IMG/VR virus record: IMGVR_UViG_3300023202_000068
Coordinates: 62,001-126,000 of that record
Length of the DNA: 64,000 bases
DNA from: a virus
Strand: one strand, 5' to 3'
A program made the position numbers and the translations under genes. Positions 6,646 to 15,568 of this stretch are shown here, in pieces; within the stretch, counting starts at the first letter, position 1; each line of letters opens with the position of its first letter. Below the pieces are notes generated by a model. That model was not told where the DNA came from. It saw nothing but the letters and a program-made list of their open reading frames with translations, and did not search any database.

Positions 6646-6972
6646 GTGGTTAAGTTAAACAGAAGAAAGTTTTTACAAATCATGGGTTCAGTAGCTGCTG
6701 CTGCAGTCTTGCCAGGACACTTTCCAAAACCAGAGCCTGAAAAGATTTCTGTAGATGAAGTAGAGCCGGTAGTACTAATAAACACCGATGGTGGAGAACT
6801 TACACTTGAAAAGATTGAGGAAGCAGCAATTATGGCTGCTCAGCAACATGGTCAACCAGACATGCTCTTGATACCAGAGGAAAGTTTCAAAGCCCTTTTG
6901 GAGATTACTGAAGAAGAATATTGTGAGATACTTAGAGTTAATCCAAGAGTATCGGAGTGCATCGTTGCGTAA
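6646..6972 (+). CDS. small protein with a twin-arginine (Tat) signal
   Basis: A 108-residue product. GTG 6646 follows the previous stop by two bases and has GGGAG upstream; an in-frame GTG at 6631 would overlap the neighbour. The N-terminus NRRKFLQIMGSVAAAAVLPG is a textbook Tat signal: twin Arg, Phe-Leu, then a moderately hydrophobic helix. The mature part is acidic (PEPEKISVDEVEPVVLINTD). Tat passengers are normally folded or cofactor-bound; no cofactor motif is seen here. Tat signals are rare on phage proteins. Confidence 0.6.
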   Translation: MVKLNRRKFLQIMGSVAAAAVLPGHFPKPEPEKISVDEVEPVVLINTDGGELTLEKIEEAAIMAAQQHGQPDMLLIPEESFKALLEITEEEYCEILRVNPRVSECIVA

Positions 6973-7378
6973 CCTGAGCTATATACGTTTTCTAGGGTTT
7001 ATCATAATCGCAATGTATCTTACAGCGTGCTCTTCAACCTATGTTCACCGCGACATGCGCAAGTACGTAGATAGGTATAAAATATACAAAAAAGACTACC
7101 TTGGGACTGATGAGCTATATTACCCCATTCATTTTGTGATCGAGCCGATAGACGACGGTGATGCCGTAGGAACTTGTGATCAGCGCATATTGAGTAGGAA
7201 TGGGGAGAAGGCTAGAGTTGTAACTGTTGACATTCACTGGTGGGCAAGGGTTACAGATTCAGACCGTGAGGTAATGATCTTACACGAGCTTGGACACTGT
7301 GACCTAGATATACACGAACACACAGTAATGAAGCTGCAGAGAGCGGCTTTTGAAAACAAGGAGACAAGAGATGTCTAA
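6965..7378 (+). CDS. lipoprotein with HExxH zinc-peptidase motif
   Basis: A 137-residue product. TTG 6965 is placed 6 bases after GGAG; an ATG at 6923 in frame adds 14 residues. The signal ends in LTAC, a lipobox. Residues HELGHCDLDIHEH hold an HExxH motif with further His residues that could complete a zinc site, followed by a Met (TVMKL) where related peptidases have a Met-turn. The same layout recurs in the gene at 19440 (YVEYK..YLGTD and HELGHCDL), so the two are paralogues. Likely an envelope-anchored zinc peptidase or a scaffold derived from one. Confidence 0.65.
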   Translation: MRNLSYIRFLGFIIIAMYLTACSSTYVHRDMRKYVDRYKIYKKDYLGTDELYYPIHFVIEPIDDGDAVGTCDQRILSRNGEKARVVTVDIHWWARVTDSDREVMILHELGHCDLDIHEHTVMKLQRAAFENKETRDV

Positions 7379-8444
7379 AGAGTATAAATACGCCGTATTT
7401 ATCGGCAGATTCCAACCCTTCCATAGTTCACACTATGACGTAGCCCTCCAAGGGCTTGAAATTGCAGAAGAATTAATATTCGTAATCGGTTCTGCAAACT
7501 CAGCTAGAAATGTAAAAAATCCATTCACATCACAAGAGCGCAAAGCCATGATATTGTCGGCTTTTGAACCTCATGAGACAAAGAACCTACATTTTATTGA
7601 CGCACGAGACTATCACTACAATGACTTGTTGTGGGTGACGCAAATCCAAAACAGCATTAACCAGATTGTTGAAAACGGTGACCCTGTTGTTCTAATCGGT
7701 AACGTGAAGGATCAGAGTTCTTACTACGTCAAGTATTTTCCACAGTATGACTTCATGCCTATTCGCACAGGCAATGTCATGCAGGATGCTACGGATATTC
7801 GTAATAAGATGTTTGATGTTGAGTTAAAAAGTGCATGGACTGACAGCGGTGTAGGTAAAGTTGACACGACCCATACTATAAATCTTACAAACGAAGTTCC
7901 ACAAGGCGTTAACGACATGATCAATGGCTTCATGGCAACAGACGAGTATAAAGATCTTGTGAAAGAGTTTGAGTTTTTAAAAGACTATAAGTCTAAATGG
8001 GATTCAGCTCCTTATCCTCCGACTTTTATTACGGCTGATGCTGTTGTAACTTGTTCAGGTCATGTATTGGTTGTAAGGCGCGGTTTCAATCCAGGTAAAG
8101 GCCAACTTGCAATGCCAGGAGGGTTTGTCCGACCAACAGAGAAAATCAAAGACGCAGCACTTAGAGAGTTAAAGGAAGAGACTAGGATTAGACTTGACAA
8201 GCTTGTGCTTGATAACGCTATAATACATTCTAAGGTGTTTGACCATCCAGGTAGATCACTGCGTGGTCGCACGGTTACACACGCATATCATATTAAGTTG
8301 AAAGACGGCAGACTTCCTGAGGTAAAAGCAGGTGACGATGCTGATAAGGCATATTGGGTGCCGTTTGCAGACGTTTACAAGCAAGAGACAGATTTTTTTG
8401 AGGACCATTTTCATATTGTAAGTTATTTTTTAAACCAAAGGTAA
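7371..8444 (+). CDS. nadM: bifunctional NMN adenylyltransferase (NadM type) / Nudix hydrolase
   Basis: A 357-residue two-domain protein. Start ATG 7371 follows AAGGAG by 6 bases. The N-terminal domain has GRFQPFHSSH (residues 12-21), the nucleotide-binding HxxH motif of NadM-type adenylyltransferases, which make NAD+ from NMN and ATP. The C-terminal domain has a full Nudix box starting with GGFVRPTE near residue 249 and continuing AALRELKEET. The same fusion is known from Synechocystis and from vibriophage KVP40 (natV). It lies directly before NadV, giving nicotinamide to NMN to NAD+. The Nudix half may remove ADP-ribose or other damaged nucleotides. Confidence 0.93.
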   Translation: MSKEYKYAVFIGRFQPFHSSHYDVALQGLEIAEELIFVIGSANSARNVKNPFTSQERKAMILSAFEPHETKNLHFIDARDYHYNDLLWVTQIQNSINQIVENGDPVVLIGNVKDQSSYYVKYFPQYDFMPIRTGNVMQDATDIRNKMFDVELKSAWTDSGVGKVDTTHTINLTNEVPQGVNDMINGFMATDEYKDLVKEFEFLKDYKSKWDSAPYPPTFITADAVVTCSGHVLVVRRGFNPGKGQLAMPGGFVRPTEKIKDAALRELKEETRIRLDKLVLDNAIIHSKVFDHPGRSLRGRTVTHAYHIKLKDGRLPEVKAGDDADKAYWVPFADVYKQETDFFEDHFHIVSYFLNQR

Positions 8445-8480
8445 GACAGAGAGTTTTACCGGAAAACAAGGAGATCAAAA

Positions 8481-9848
8481 ATGATCACAGATAACATAAT
8501 TCTACTAACAGATAGTTACAAAGTAACCCACTGGAAACAGTATAAACCTGGAACATCAAATGTGTATTCGTACTTCGAGTCACGTGGTGGATTATTCCCC
8601 GAAGTCGTATTTTTTGGGCTTCAGTATTATTTACAAGAGTATTTGTCAAAACCAGTGACAATGGAAATGATTGATGAAGCTGAAAGCTACTTCACAGGTC
8701 ACTTCGGAGACAAGTCACTATTTAACCGTGAGGCTTGGGAGTATATTGTAACTGAGCACGATGGTAAACTACCTATTAGAATCAAAGCTGTACCGGAAGG
8801 TACTGTTGTAAAAGTTAGCAACACCATGATGTCTGTTGAAGCCACTGACCCTAAGTGTTACTGGCTAACAAACTATATGGAAACAGTCTTATCACAAGTT
8901 TGGTATGGCTCTACAGTTGCTACATACTCACGTGAAATAAAGAAAGTTATTAATCAATATTTAGAAAAGACTGGAGATACAAGTGGTATTAATTTCAAAC
9001 TTCACGATTTTGGTTTTCGCGGAGTATCTTCTGTGGAGTCTTCAGGTGTTGGCGGTGCTGCTCACCTTGTTAACTTCATGGGAACTGATACGCTCTCCGC
9101 ACTGGTCGTTGCTAGAAAAAATTATTCCTCTGACATTGCTGGGTTCTCTATCCCTGCTTCTGAGCATAGCACTATGACAAGTTGGGGAGGACAGTACTCT
9201 GAGGTTGATGCGATGAGAAACATGATTAAACAGTATGGATCTTCTCCAATCTTCGCGTGCGTGTCTGACTCATATGATGTATACAGAGCTTGCAAAGAGT
9301 ATTGGGGTAAGCAGTTAAAAGACGATCTTATGGAAGTTGACGGGACTTTGGTTGTAAGGCCTGATTCTGGAACGCCGCACAAGGTAACGCTAGAGTGCAT
9401 TGAGCTATTGGGTGAAGCTTTTGGTTACAGCGTTAATGAAAAAAGTTACAAAGTCCTAGACCCTAAAGTTAGGCTCATTTGGGGTGACGGTATTGACTAC
9501 GACGGTGTAAGAAAGATCTTGTCTACCCTTGAGCAGAATGGCTGGAGCGCAGATAATATTGCTTTTGGAATGGGTGGAGGCTTGCTTCAAAAGCTTAACC
9601 GAGACACACAAAAGTTCGCGTTCAAATGCTCTAGTATGACTGACGAAAGAGGTAATGAGCACGATGTGTACAAAGCCCCTATCACCGATGGAGGTAAGAC
9701 CTCTAAGAAGGGTAGGATGAGTCTGGTAGAAGGCAAGACTGTCAAAAAGGACAATCACCCTGAAGATATGCTCAAAGTGGTATATGAGAATGGTGAGGTT
9801 AAGCTTACCACGACACTTGATGAGATTAGAGACAGAGCTAAGTTGTAA
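8481..9848 (+). CDS. nadV: nicotinamide phosphoribosyltransferase (NadV)
   Basis: A 455-residue protein of typical NAMPT length. It begins with NIILLTDSYKVTHWKQY, the family's N-terminal signature, followed by the YFESRGG block; the phosphoribosyl-binding and active-site regions are recognisable (FKLHDFGFRGVSSVES; VVRPDSGTP; FGMGGGLLQKLNRDTQKFA). It joins nicotinamide and PRPP to give NMN. AAGGAGATC precedes ATG. With the NadM-Nudix gene it forms a complete salvage route from nicotinamide to NAD+, the arrangement reported in phages as a counter to NAD-depleting defences. A strong terminator follows. Confidence 0.95.
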   Translation: MITDNIILLTDSYKVTHWKQYKPGTSNVYSYFESRGGLFPEVVFFGLQYYLQEYLSKPVTMEMIDEAESYFTGHFGDKSLFNREAWEYIVTEHDGKLPIRIKAVPEGTVVKVSNTMMSVEATDPKCYWLTNYMETVLSQVWYGSTVATYSREIKKVINQYLEKTGDTSGINFKLHDFGFRGVSSVESSGVGGAAHLVNFMGTDTLSALVVARKNYSSDIAGFSIPASEHSTMTSWGGQYSEVDAMRNMIKQYGSSPIFACVSDSYDVYRACKEYWGKQLKDDLMEVDGTLVVRPDSGTPHKVTLECIELLGEAFGYSVNEKSYKVLDPKVRLIWGDGIDYDGVRKILSTLEQNGWSADNIAFGMGGGLLQKLNRDTQKFAFKCSSMTDERGNEHDVYKAPITDGGKTSKKGRMSLVEGKTVKKDNHPEDMLKVVYENGEVKLTTTLDEIRDRAKL

Positions 9849-9861
9849 TTATTACTAATAA

Positions 9862-9904
9862 ACACCGTCATTAGTATAAAAAACGTACTAATGACGGTGT
9901 ATTG
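9862..9904 (+). terminator. strong hairpin after nadV
   Basis: A perfect 15-bp stem (9862-9876 with 9886-9900, ACACCGTCATTAGTA) around a 9-base loop. The T tract that follows is interrupted (ATTGCGTTTT), and the loop side is A-rich, so it may also stop transcription from the other side. It separates the metabolic operon from the tail operon. Confidence 0.85.
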
Positions 9905-9924
9905 CGTTTTCCAGTCCCTGCCGC

Positions 9925-9938
9925 AATCTTTAATCTAT
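9925..9938 (+). promoter_or_regulatory. late-promoter-like motif upstream of the tape measure
   Basis: AATCTTTAATCTAT fits the shared pattern AATCTTTA-N3-TAT. It lies 46 bases before the ATG of the tape measure gene, directly after the nadV terminator, exactly where a new transcript must start. Other copies: 34799, 37401, 48391, 51887. Confidence 0.6.
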
Positions 9939-9984
9939 ATAGTGTACCCAAACACTTCCTATCAAGGCTAGGGTTATTTTTTCT

Positions 9985-12501
9985 ATGGCAGAAGACAAAA
10001 AAGCAACATTTTCTATAAGACCTGGTATCGACACCTCTGAGTTCGACAAGGGCATGGCTGATATTCAGCGTAAACTGCGTAATTTACAGCAAGAATCGCG
10101 TAGAGCTGAAAATATTACAAAAACACTAGGCGCTGACCCAGTATTAGGCCCTGCTGCGAAAAAATACTTCGACCCACAAGCGGAGCTTCAAAGTCTCAGG
10201 CAAAAAGATCAAGAACTTACGAAAGAATTTCAAAAAGAACAAAACAGGCTCAACCAGAAGATGGCTCGTGTTAAAGAGCTGGTAGGACTAGAGGGTGAGC
10301 TTTCCAAGAAACAACAAGAAAGACTAGATCAGCTTAAGGCAGAAACTGCAGAGATAGAAAAGCAACAAAAATTGAGAGTTGCTGAAGCTGGTGGTGTAAG
10401 ACAAGCCCGAATGGATATGGGAGACACTACTGTCCCAGGAATGCCAGAACAACCTGGTAAACCTGGTGTGGGCTCTACTATCATGGGTGTCGGACGTAGT
10501 ATGCTTGGCGGTATCGGAGCAGCCGGTTTAGTTCAAGGTATTAGTAATGCAATTGTTACTGGTATTGGCGACATCATCTCAAGAGATCGAGTCATATCTC
10601 AAGCAAGAGGCGGCGCACTTAGAGGCGGAGTCAACCAAGACATTAGAGCACAATATCAAGGTCGGGGTTCAGAAGCTTTCTTCTTTGCAGAAGAGCGTGC
10701 GCAAGCTATGCGTATGGCACAGAGTGAGGCGGAAGGCGAGAGAGTCAAGACAGGAGTTGGAACTCTTGGTTCTATAGGTGCTGGTATGGCAGGAGGAGCC
10801 GTTGCCGGTTCTTTCTTTGGTGGTATCGGTGCAATCCCAGGCGCTGTAATTGGTGGTGGATTAGCTCTTGGAGCTAGAATGGTAGGAAGTAGTCGGGCAA
10901 GAAATCAAATATTTGACCCAACACGTTTTGGCGCTGAACTAAACGAAGAGGCTATGCAGAGGTACAATGCCAACCTTGGTGCCCTTAAAGAACAAAATAT
11001 TAACAAAACATTAGCTGGAGAAGAGTTCTTTGGTAGAACTAGACAAATGTCTCAGCTTGAAAGAAGTTTAGGGATTAACACTAGAACATTAGTTGGCGAT
11101 GCTGAACAACAGTTCGACGCTTCATCAATTATGAATCTACCTGCAGGTCAGTCTATGTACGGTGGAGGCAAAAGCTTTAGCGAGTTGCAAAGAGAAGGTC
11201 AAGCTAGAGTAGAGCAGGCAAACGCCGGTAGACAGCGTGGATTACTACAGACTCAAATGGACGTAGGTTTGAGAATGGGAGGTCTAGCGTTTGAAGAAGA
11301 TGTTGTACAAGAAAGAATGCAAGGAATACTTGGTGCTGGTGGAACCACTTCTGCGGCGCGTGGTCTTGCAGGTGTTTCAGAAGGAATGCGCAGGCAGTTT
11401 GATTTAGGAAATGCAGATCAACTCGTAGGAAGAATTACAGGTCAAGCAGGAATGGAAGCCGGACAGACAGAAGACCAGATGAAGCGTTTTTTAGCCGAGG
11501 CACAAGCGGCTGGTATTGAACTATCTGGAATGCCGAAAGAACTTGAAAGATTTACCGAGATGTCCTCTAAACTTATCACTGCAGGTGGTGGTGTTGCAAG
11601 CGGTGCAGGAGAACTTGCAGCAGCAGCCCTAATAGGAACTGATGCCTCAGCAATATCTGCAGCAGGCGGTGCTACACAGAGATTTATGCGAAGAGGAAAA
11701 CAAGCAGGTGGTTTTGAAGGCCAAATGGGTATGGGTTTCTTACAAGGTGACCTGTCTGAGTTTGGCTTTAAAGGAAAACTCGACTCCGATCAAATCAACC
11801 TACTAAACCAAACCTCATATGGCGAGGCTCGTGACGAAGACTTTTTAGCAATCGGTGAAAGTTTAGATATTTCTCCAGAACAAGCGGAAGACCTACTAAG
11901 ACAAAAAGATCTGTTTAAGCAAACCAGAACGGGTAGAGAGCGTGACGCTATTGGTGAGCTAGGTTCTTTTATGAAGGAACAAGGGTTTACTTCAGTAGAA
12001 GAAGCGGAAAATGCCGAAGGCGATATAGGTAAGCGTTCTAGAGAATTGCTGATGAAAGTCAGGGAAACAAGAGCGGCTTCAATGGGTACGCAGTTCACCG
12101 GAATGAGTGGTGACGAACAGCGTGCAGATATAAATCAATTGGCTAGGTTGTCGGCAGGCTTTGAGGTTCCAAAAGAATTAGATATGTCTGGTGTAAACGC
12201 ACAACTTCAAGCTCCAGGCTCTACATCAGAGCAAGACAGAGGTGCGAGGGCAGAGAGTGACAAGGTAAGACTAGATAATTTAGCCAACAACCTAGACTCA
12301 CTTGCTGAGGCAGCCAAGAAACACGCTGAAGAGGCAGATATCTTTACCCTACAGATGCAAAAGTTTAATGAAGCCCTATCTAAAGCCAACGACTCCGGTG
12401 CACTTAGTACTTTAGCCGATGACTTAGAATCTATTCGAGACAGTATTCAGCGAAACAGACAGTCTGGCGGAAACATACCTTCAGGCGCACCAGGAGATTA
12501 A
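9985..12501 (+). CDS. tail tape measure-like protein
   Basis: An 838-residue protein. Residues about 45-140 are a charged coiled coil rich in Gln, Lys and Glu. Gly/Ala hydrophobic segments follow near 155-200 (GVGRSMLGGIGAAGLVQGI) and 255-300 (GSIGAGMAGGAVAGSFFGGI), as in tape measure proteins, which sit in the tail lumen and set tail length. By the usual 0.15 nm per residue this would give a tail of about 125 nm. It is the first gene after a terminator and a motif shared by structural genes, and the hub and spike genes follow. The C-terminal half is helical with no peptidase domain that I recognise. Confidence 0.75.
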   Translation: MAEDKKATFSIRPGIDTSEFDKGMADIQRKLRNLQQESRRAENITKTLGADPVLGPAAKKYFDPQAELQSLRQKDQELTKEFQKEQNRLNQKMARVKELVGLEGELSKKQQERLDQLKAETAEIEKQQKLRVAEAGGVRQARMDMGDTTVPGMPEQPGKPGVGSTIMGVGRSMLGGIGAAGLVQGISNAIVTGIGDIISRDRVISQARGGALRGGVNQDIRAQYQGRGSEAFFFAEERAQAMRMAQSEAEGERVKTGVGTLGSIGAGMAGGAVAGSFFGGIGAIPGAVIGGGLALGARMVGSSRARNQIFDPTRFGAELNEEAMQRYNANLGALKEQNINKTLAGEEFFGRTRQMSQLERSLGINTRTLVGDAEQQFDASSIMNLPAGQSMYGGGKSFSELQREGQARVEQANAGRQRGLLQTQMDVGLRMGGLAFEEDVVQERMQGILGAGGTTSAARGLAGVSEGMRRQFDLGNADQLVGRITGQAGMEAGQTEDQMKRFLAEAQAAGIELSGMPKELERFTEMSSKLITAGGGVASGAGELAAAALIGTDASAISAAGGATQRFMRRGKQAGGFEGQMGMGFLQGDLSEFGFKGKLDSDQINLLNQTSYGEARDEDFLAIGESLDISPEQAEDLLRQKDLFKQTRTGRERDAIGELGSFMKEQGFTSVEEAENAEGDIGKRSRELLMKVRETRAASMGTQFTGMSGDEQRADINQLARLSAGFEVPKELDMSGVNAQLQAPGSTSEQDRGARAESDKVRLDNLANNLDSLAEAAKKHAEEADIFTLQMQKFNEALSKANDSGALSTLADDLESIRDSIQRNRQSGGNIPSGAPGD

Positions 12502-12503
12502 GA

Positions 12504-14372
12504 TTGGGATATGTAAAGGATATTAGGCAAAACGCTTTTGATTCACAACAGACTTCTCCAGCTTACGTCGTTACCTTCGTGCGATGGTCTAATAGAGACA
12601 CATATAACTATGACAACAACGGACCTCTTGACACTAGAGCGCCACTGGTCGTTGTTAACGATGCTTTAGATATAAATATTTCAAATACAAAACAAGGAAT
12701 GTCCCCGACCTGCTCTATTCAATTAAAAGGTGGAGACCTTAACTACGCAACTGCAGTACATCCAGGCGACTTTGTGATGGTTAATATGTTGAATTGGCCT
12801 AAAGACGCTATGAGAGTTAGACAAAATGCGCTAGCTCGAAAAGCTATAAACAAGGTAGGTGACGGATTTAAGGGTATGTTTAAGATACAAAGTGTTGTAA
12901 AAAATGTAACAACTCAGAAAAACGGAATGAAGACACTCACCTACTCTATTACTGCTGCAGGCTTTACAGAGTTCAACAATACTATTTATTATAACCCAGC
13001 AATTGCCGCTGCTTTTTCAGACAGGGGTACAAACCTATATCAAATACTAATTGGTGAGTTTTACCAGGACAAGTTAAAGACAAATTCTGAAGTTCAAATT
13101 ATCATGAAGGATTTGTTTAAGATATTGTTGGGAAAGTCTAGTAAAGATAGAGATGTGAAGATAAAGAACTTTGGAAATAAGCACTTTAAGGTCCCAACAC
13201 TTCTAGGTCAGCTTTTAGGTAAAAATAAAGCCCAGTATGCAAATGAGATTTATAATTATATCCTAGGTATCTGGACTAACGATACTCAGGCTAATACTAA
13301 TGATTCAAATATAGCTCTAGGCTTTAACCCAAAAATAGAACCAGACCCAGAAGGTAACTTCTTTAGAACACCAAACTCTATCTTGGGTAACAAAGAAGTG
13401 TTTATAGAGAACTGGAATAATTCTACGGCTTGGTCAATATTACAACAAAATCTAAACTCAGTATTAAATGAAATGTATACAACTTACCGTGTAGCTCCAG
13501 ATGGCTCTGTTCAACCCACTGTGGTAGTTAGACAAAAGCCGTTTACTACGAAACATTTTTACAATCAGCGATCTAAGTTAGTACCTAACTATCAACTTAC
13601 TTTATTTGAAGAGCTTCCTAGATGGAAAATATCAGCTAACCTCATGCTACAACAGCAAACAAGTAAGAACGACGCGGCTAGATTTAATTTTGTACAAGTT
13701 TACACAAGATCATTGGCTGATGTTGCTGAGCAAGATATGGCTCAACAGATTTCACAAAACAACTTTGTAGAAGACCCAGGTGATATACAAAGAAATGGAT
13801 TAAGACCATATGTGGTTAGATCTAACTTTGATTTTCCTACGAAGGACCGGAATAAGCGAATTAGGGCACCAGAGTGGGCTAAAATTGTCAGCGACTGGAT
13901 TATTGATGGTCACTTAAAAGAGTCTGGTACTTTTGTATTCTATGGTATTCAAGATCCTATCTCTGTTGGTGACAATATTGAGTTTGATGACATAGTTTAT
14001 CAAATTGAAACTATAAATCACAAGATGAACATAGCTCCTAACGGAACGAAGACTTGGAGAACTACAGTAAATGTTTCATACGGTATGAGTAAAGGATCTT
14101 CTGTTAAAGGCCCTGTTTATGCCAACATGGAACATACGGATGCATACACAGAGCGAATTGAAGACTTTGAAAATGAAAGAATTCTACCAGGTATAGGTGA
14201 TACCCAAGACCTACCAGGTCGATCTTTGGGTGAAGAAACTAAAGAGACTAGGCAAGGTAGCTTCACACCTCCAGATTTAAGAAAGACTAGGCAGAAGACG
14301 CAGGAATCTAATACAGGACAAGACTCAAACTTTCAACAAAATGAAGATGGAAAGTCTAGGAAGAAAACATGA
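12504..14372 (+). CDS. probable tail hub protein (gp27 / gpD-like)
   Basis: A 622-residue protein starting at TTG 12504, two bases after the previous stop. The N-terminal half has hub-like features: a block with VHPGDFVMVNML, then FKGMFKIQSVVKNVTTQ and LTYSITAAGFTEF, resembling the strand pattern of gp27, gpD and XkdQ hubs. The C-terminal part has GDNIEFDDIVYQIETINHK, a second beta-barrel signature. Position between tape measure and spike supports a hub role. The last about 60 residues are low-complexity (Gln, Arg, Thr). Confidence 0.65.
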   Translation: MGYVKDIRQNAFDSQQTSPAYVVTFVRWSNRDTYNYDNNGPLDTRAPLVVVNDALDINISNTKQGMSPTCSIQLKGGDLNYATAVHPGDFVMVNMLNWPKDAMRVRQNALARKAINKVGDGFKGMFKIQSVVKNVTTQKNGMKTLTYSITAAGFTEFNNTIYYNPAIAAAFSDRGTNLYQILIGEFYQDKLKTNSEVQIIMKDLFKILLGKSSKDRDVKIKNFGNKHFKVPTLLGQLLGKNKAQYANEIYNYILGIWTNDTQANTNDSNIALGFNPKIEPDPEGNFFRTPNSILGNKEVFIENWNNSTAWSILQQNLNSVLNEMYTTYRVAPDGSVQPTVVVRQKPFTTKHFYNQRSKLVPNYQLTLFEELPRWKISANLMLQQQTSKNDAARFNFVQVYTRSLADVAEQDMAQQISQNNFVEDPGDIQRNGLRPYVVRSNFDFPTKDRNKRIRAPEWAKIVSDWIIDGHLKESGTFVFYGIQDPISVGDNIEFDDIVYQIETINHKMNIAPNGTKTWRTTVNVSYGMSKGSSVKGPVYANMEHTDAYTERIEDFENERILPGIGDTQDLPGRSLGEETKETRQGSFTPPDLRKTRQKTQESNTGQDSNFQQNEDGKSRKKT

Positions 14373-15418
14373 GTATAAACTACAAACCAATTCTACCAGC
14401 AGGACTTGTTAGGTCTCGAAACAACGAGACAGAGGCAAACTTTGGATTGCGTGTTAAGAATAACATGTCTTTAAAGAACGGTGTGGTTTTAGAGGTATTA
14501 GAAACCAGCGATGAAAAGAACCAATCCAAGCTAGTCCCTGAATACAACGTCATGGTAATTGAGGACGGCAACACAGCTATATATAAGAACATTATTGCAG
14601 TAGACGGTTTTGGTGGTAACGCCGACTACATGCAAAAGAAGTATAGAGCCCCGAAAGACCCTAAGAAGGTTCAACAGTCTGGTTCATTCAAAGATCAAGA
14701 CGGATCAATTGTACTACTACTATGTCTTGACGGTAATGCTGAAAAAGCTGTAATACTTTCATCAATATCCCACCCTAGTAAGATAGAAGACGACATAGTT
14801 CTTTCAAAAGAAAAAGGGCATCACCTAGAGGGTGAGTTCAACGGTCTTTTCTGGTCAATTGATAAGGAAGGTGCGCTGCGCATTGAGTTTAAGTCGGCTA
14901 CAGAGGTTGATGGAACTCCGAAGGACGAAGAAGCAGGCGGAACCTTTTTAACCATAGAAAAAGACGGCTCTGTACAGATTAATACAGGCGAAGACGGCGA
15001 AGTCATTAGAATAGATAAGACTACAAAAGACATCTCCATAACTGCTGGGAATAACGTATCAGCTAAAGCCGAGACAGATGTTAATATTGAGTCTGGAGCT
15101 AACACTGGTGTTACAGTAGGTGCTGACTTAGCGGCAAGTATAAGCGGAAGTGCTGCTATTACTATCGGCTCTAGTCTAGAACTTAAAGCTGAGAGTGATG
15201 TAAAAGTTATATCACCAACTATCGAGATCACAGCAGATACCTTGTTTAAGGTGCAGTCTCAACAAATTAACTTAATGGGTGAAACAGTTTTAGTAGGTGG
15301 AGCAGGCGCTCCTGCGTTAGTACTAAGCACTCAATTTTTAGGTACGGGTAATTTAGGTGCTCCGGTCATCTCACAGGCGATTGGACCATTTAGTAGTAAG
15401 GTGCTAATCGCTACATAG
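14369..15418 (+). CDS. baseplate spike protein (gpV / gp5-like)
   Basis: A 349-residue protein that starts in an overlap with the hub gene. Residues about 25-140 look like an OB-fold. From about residue 200 it changes to short repeating strands (ISITAGNNVSAKAETDVNIE; ISGSAAITIGSSLELKAESD; SPTIEITADTLFKVQSQQIN), the pattern of the triangular beta-prism of membrane-piercing spikes. The end is hydrophobic and Gly-rich, as in a spike tip or a site for a tip protein. It likely forms a trimer on the hub. Confidence 0.78.
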   Translation: MSINYKPILPAGLVRSRNNETEANFGLRVKNNMSLKNGVVLEVLETSDEKNQSKLVPEYNVMVIEDGNTAIYKNIIAVDGFGGNADYMQKKYRAPKDPKKVQQSGSFKDQDGSIVLLLCLDGNAEKAVILSSISHPSKIEDDIVLSKEKGHHLEGEFNGLFWSIDKEGALRIEFKSATEVDGTPKDEEAGGTFLTIEKDGSVQINTGEDGEVIRIDKTTKDISITAGNNVSAKAETDVNIESGANTGVTVGADLAASISGSAAITIGSSLELKAESDVKVISPTIEITADTLFKVQSQQINLMGETVLVGGAGAPALVLSTQFLGTGNLGAPVISQAIGPFSSKVLIAT

Positions 15419-15427
15419 GAGGGGAAA

Positions 15428-15568
15428 GTGAATGAAGCCATACAAAAAAAGACACCATCAATGGAAAATGAATTACGACAAGAAGCCGATGGGCAAAGAA
15501 AGAAGATTTGTGGAGAAAAGTGTGCGTGCCAGTGCAAAACAAGAGATAAAAAGAGAGATGAAAAATGA
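15428..15568 (+). CDS. small Cys/Lys-rich protein (start and frame uncertain)
   Basis: A 46-residue frame from GTG 15428 (GGAGGGG 3 bases upstream) to a TGA that overlaps the next ATG (ATGA at 15565). It contains KICGEKCACQCK, a possible metal site. A second frame from ATG 15432 (67 residues, very basic) uses the same ribosome site but runs 70 bases into the next gene. I favour the GTG frame because its end matches the coupling rule seen throughout. Confidence 0.45.
   Translation: MNEAIQKKTPSMENELRQEADGQRKKICGEKCACQCKTRDKKRDEK

Noticed and set aside
9985-12501. Upstream pair of tail assembly chaperones with a programmed frameshift
   Set aside because: The tape measure gene directly follows a terminator; no G/GT-type pair or slippery site lies before it in this window.
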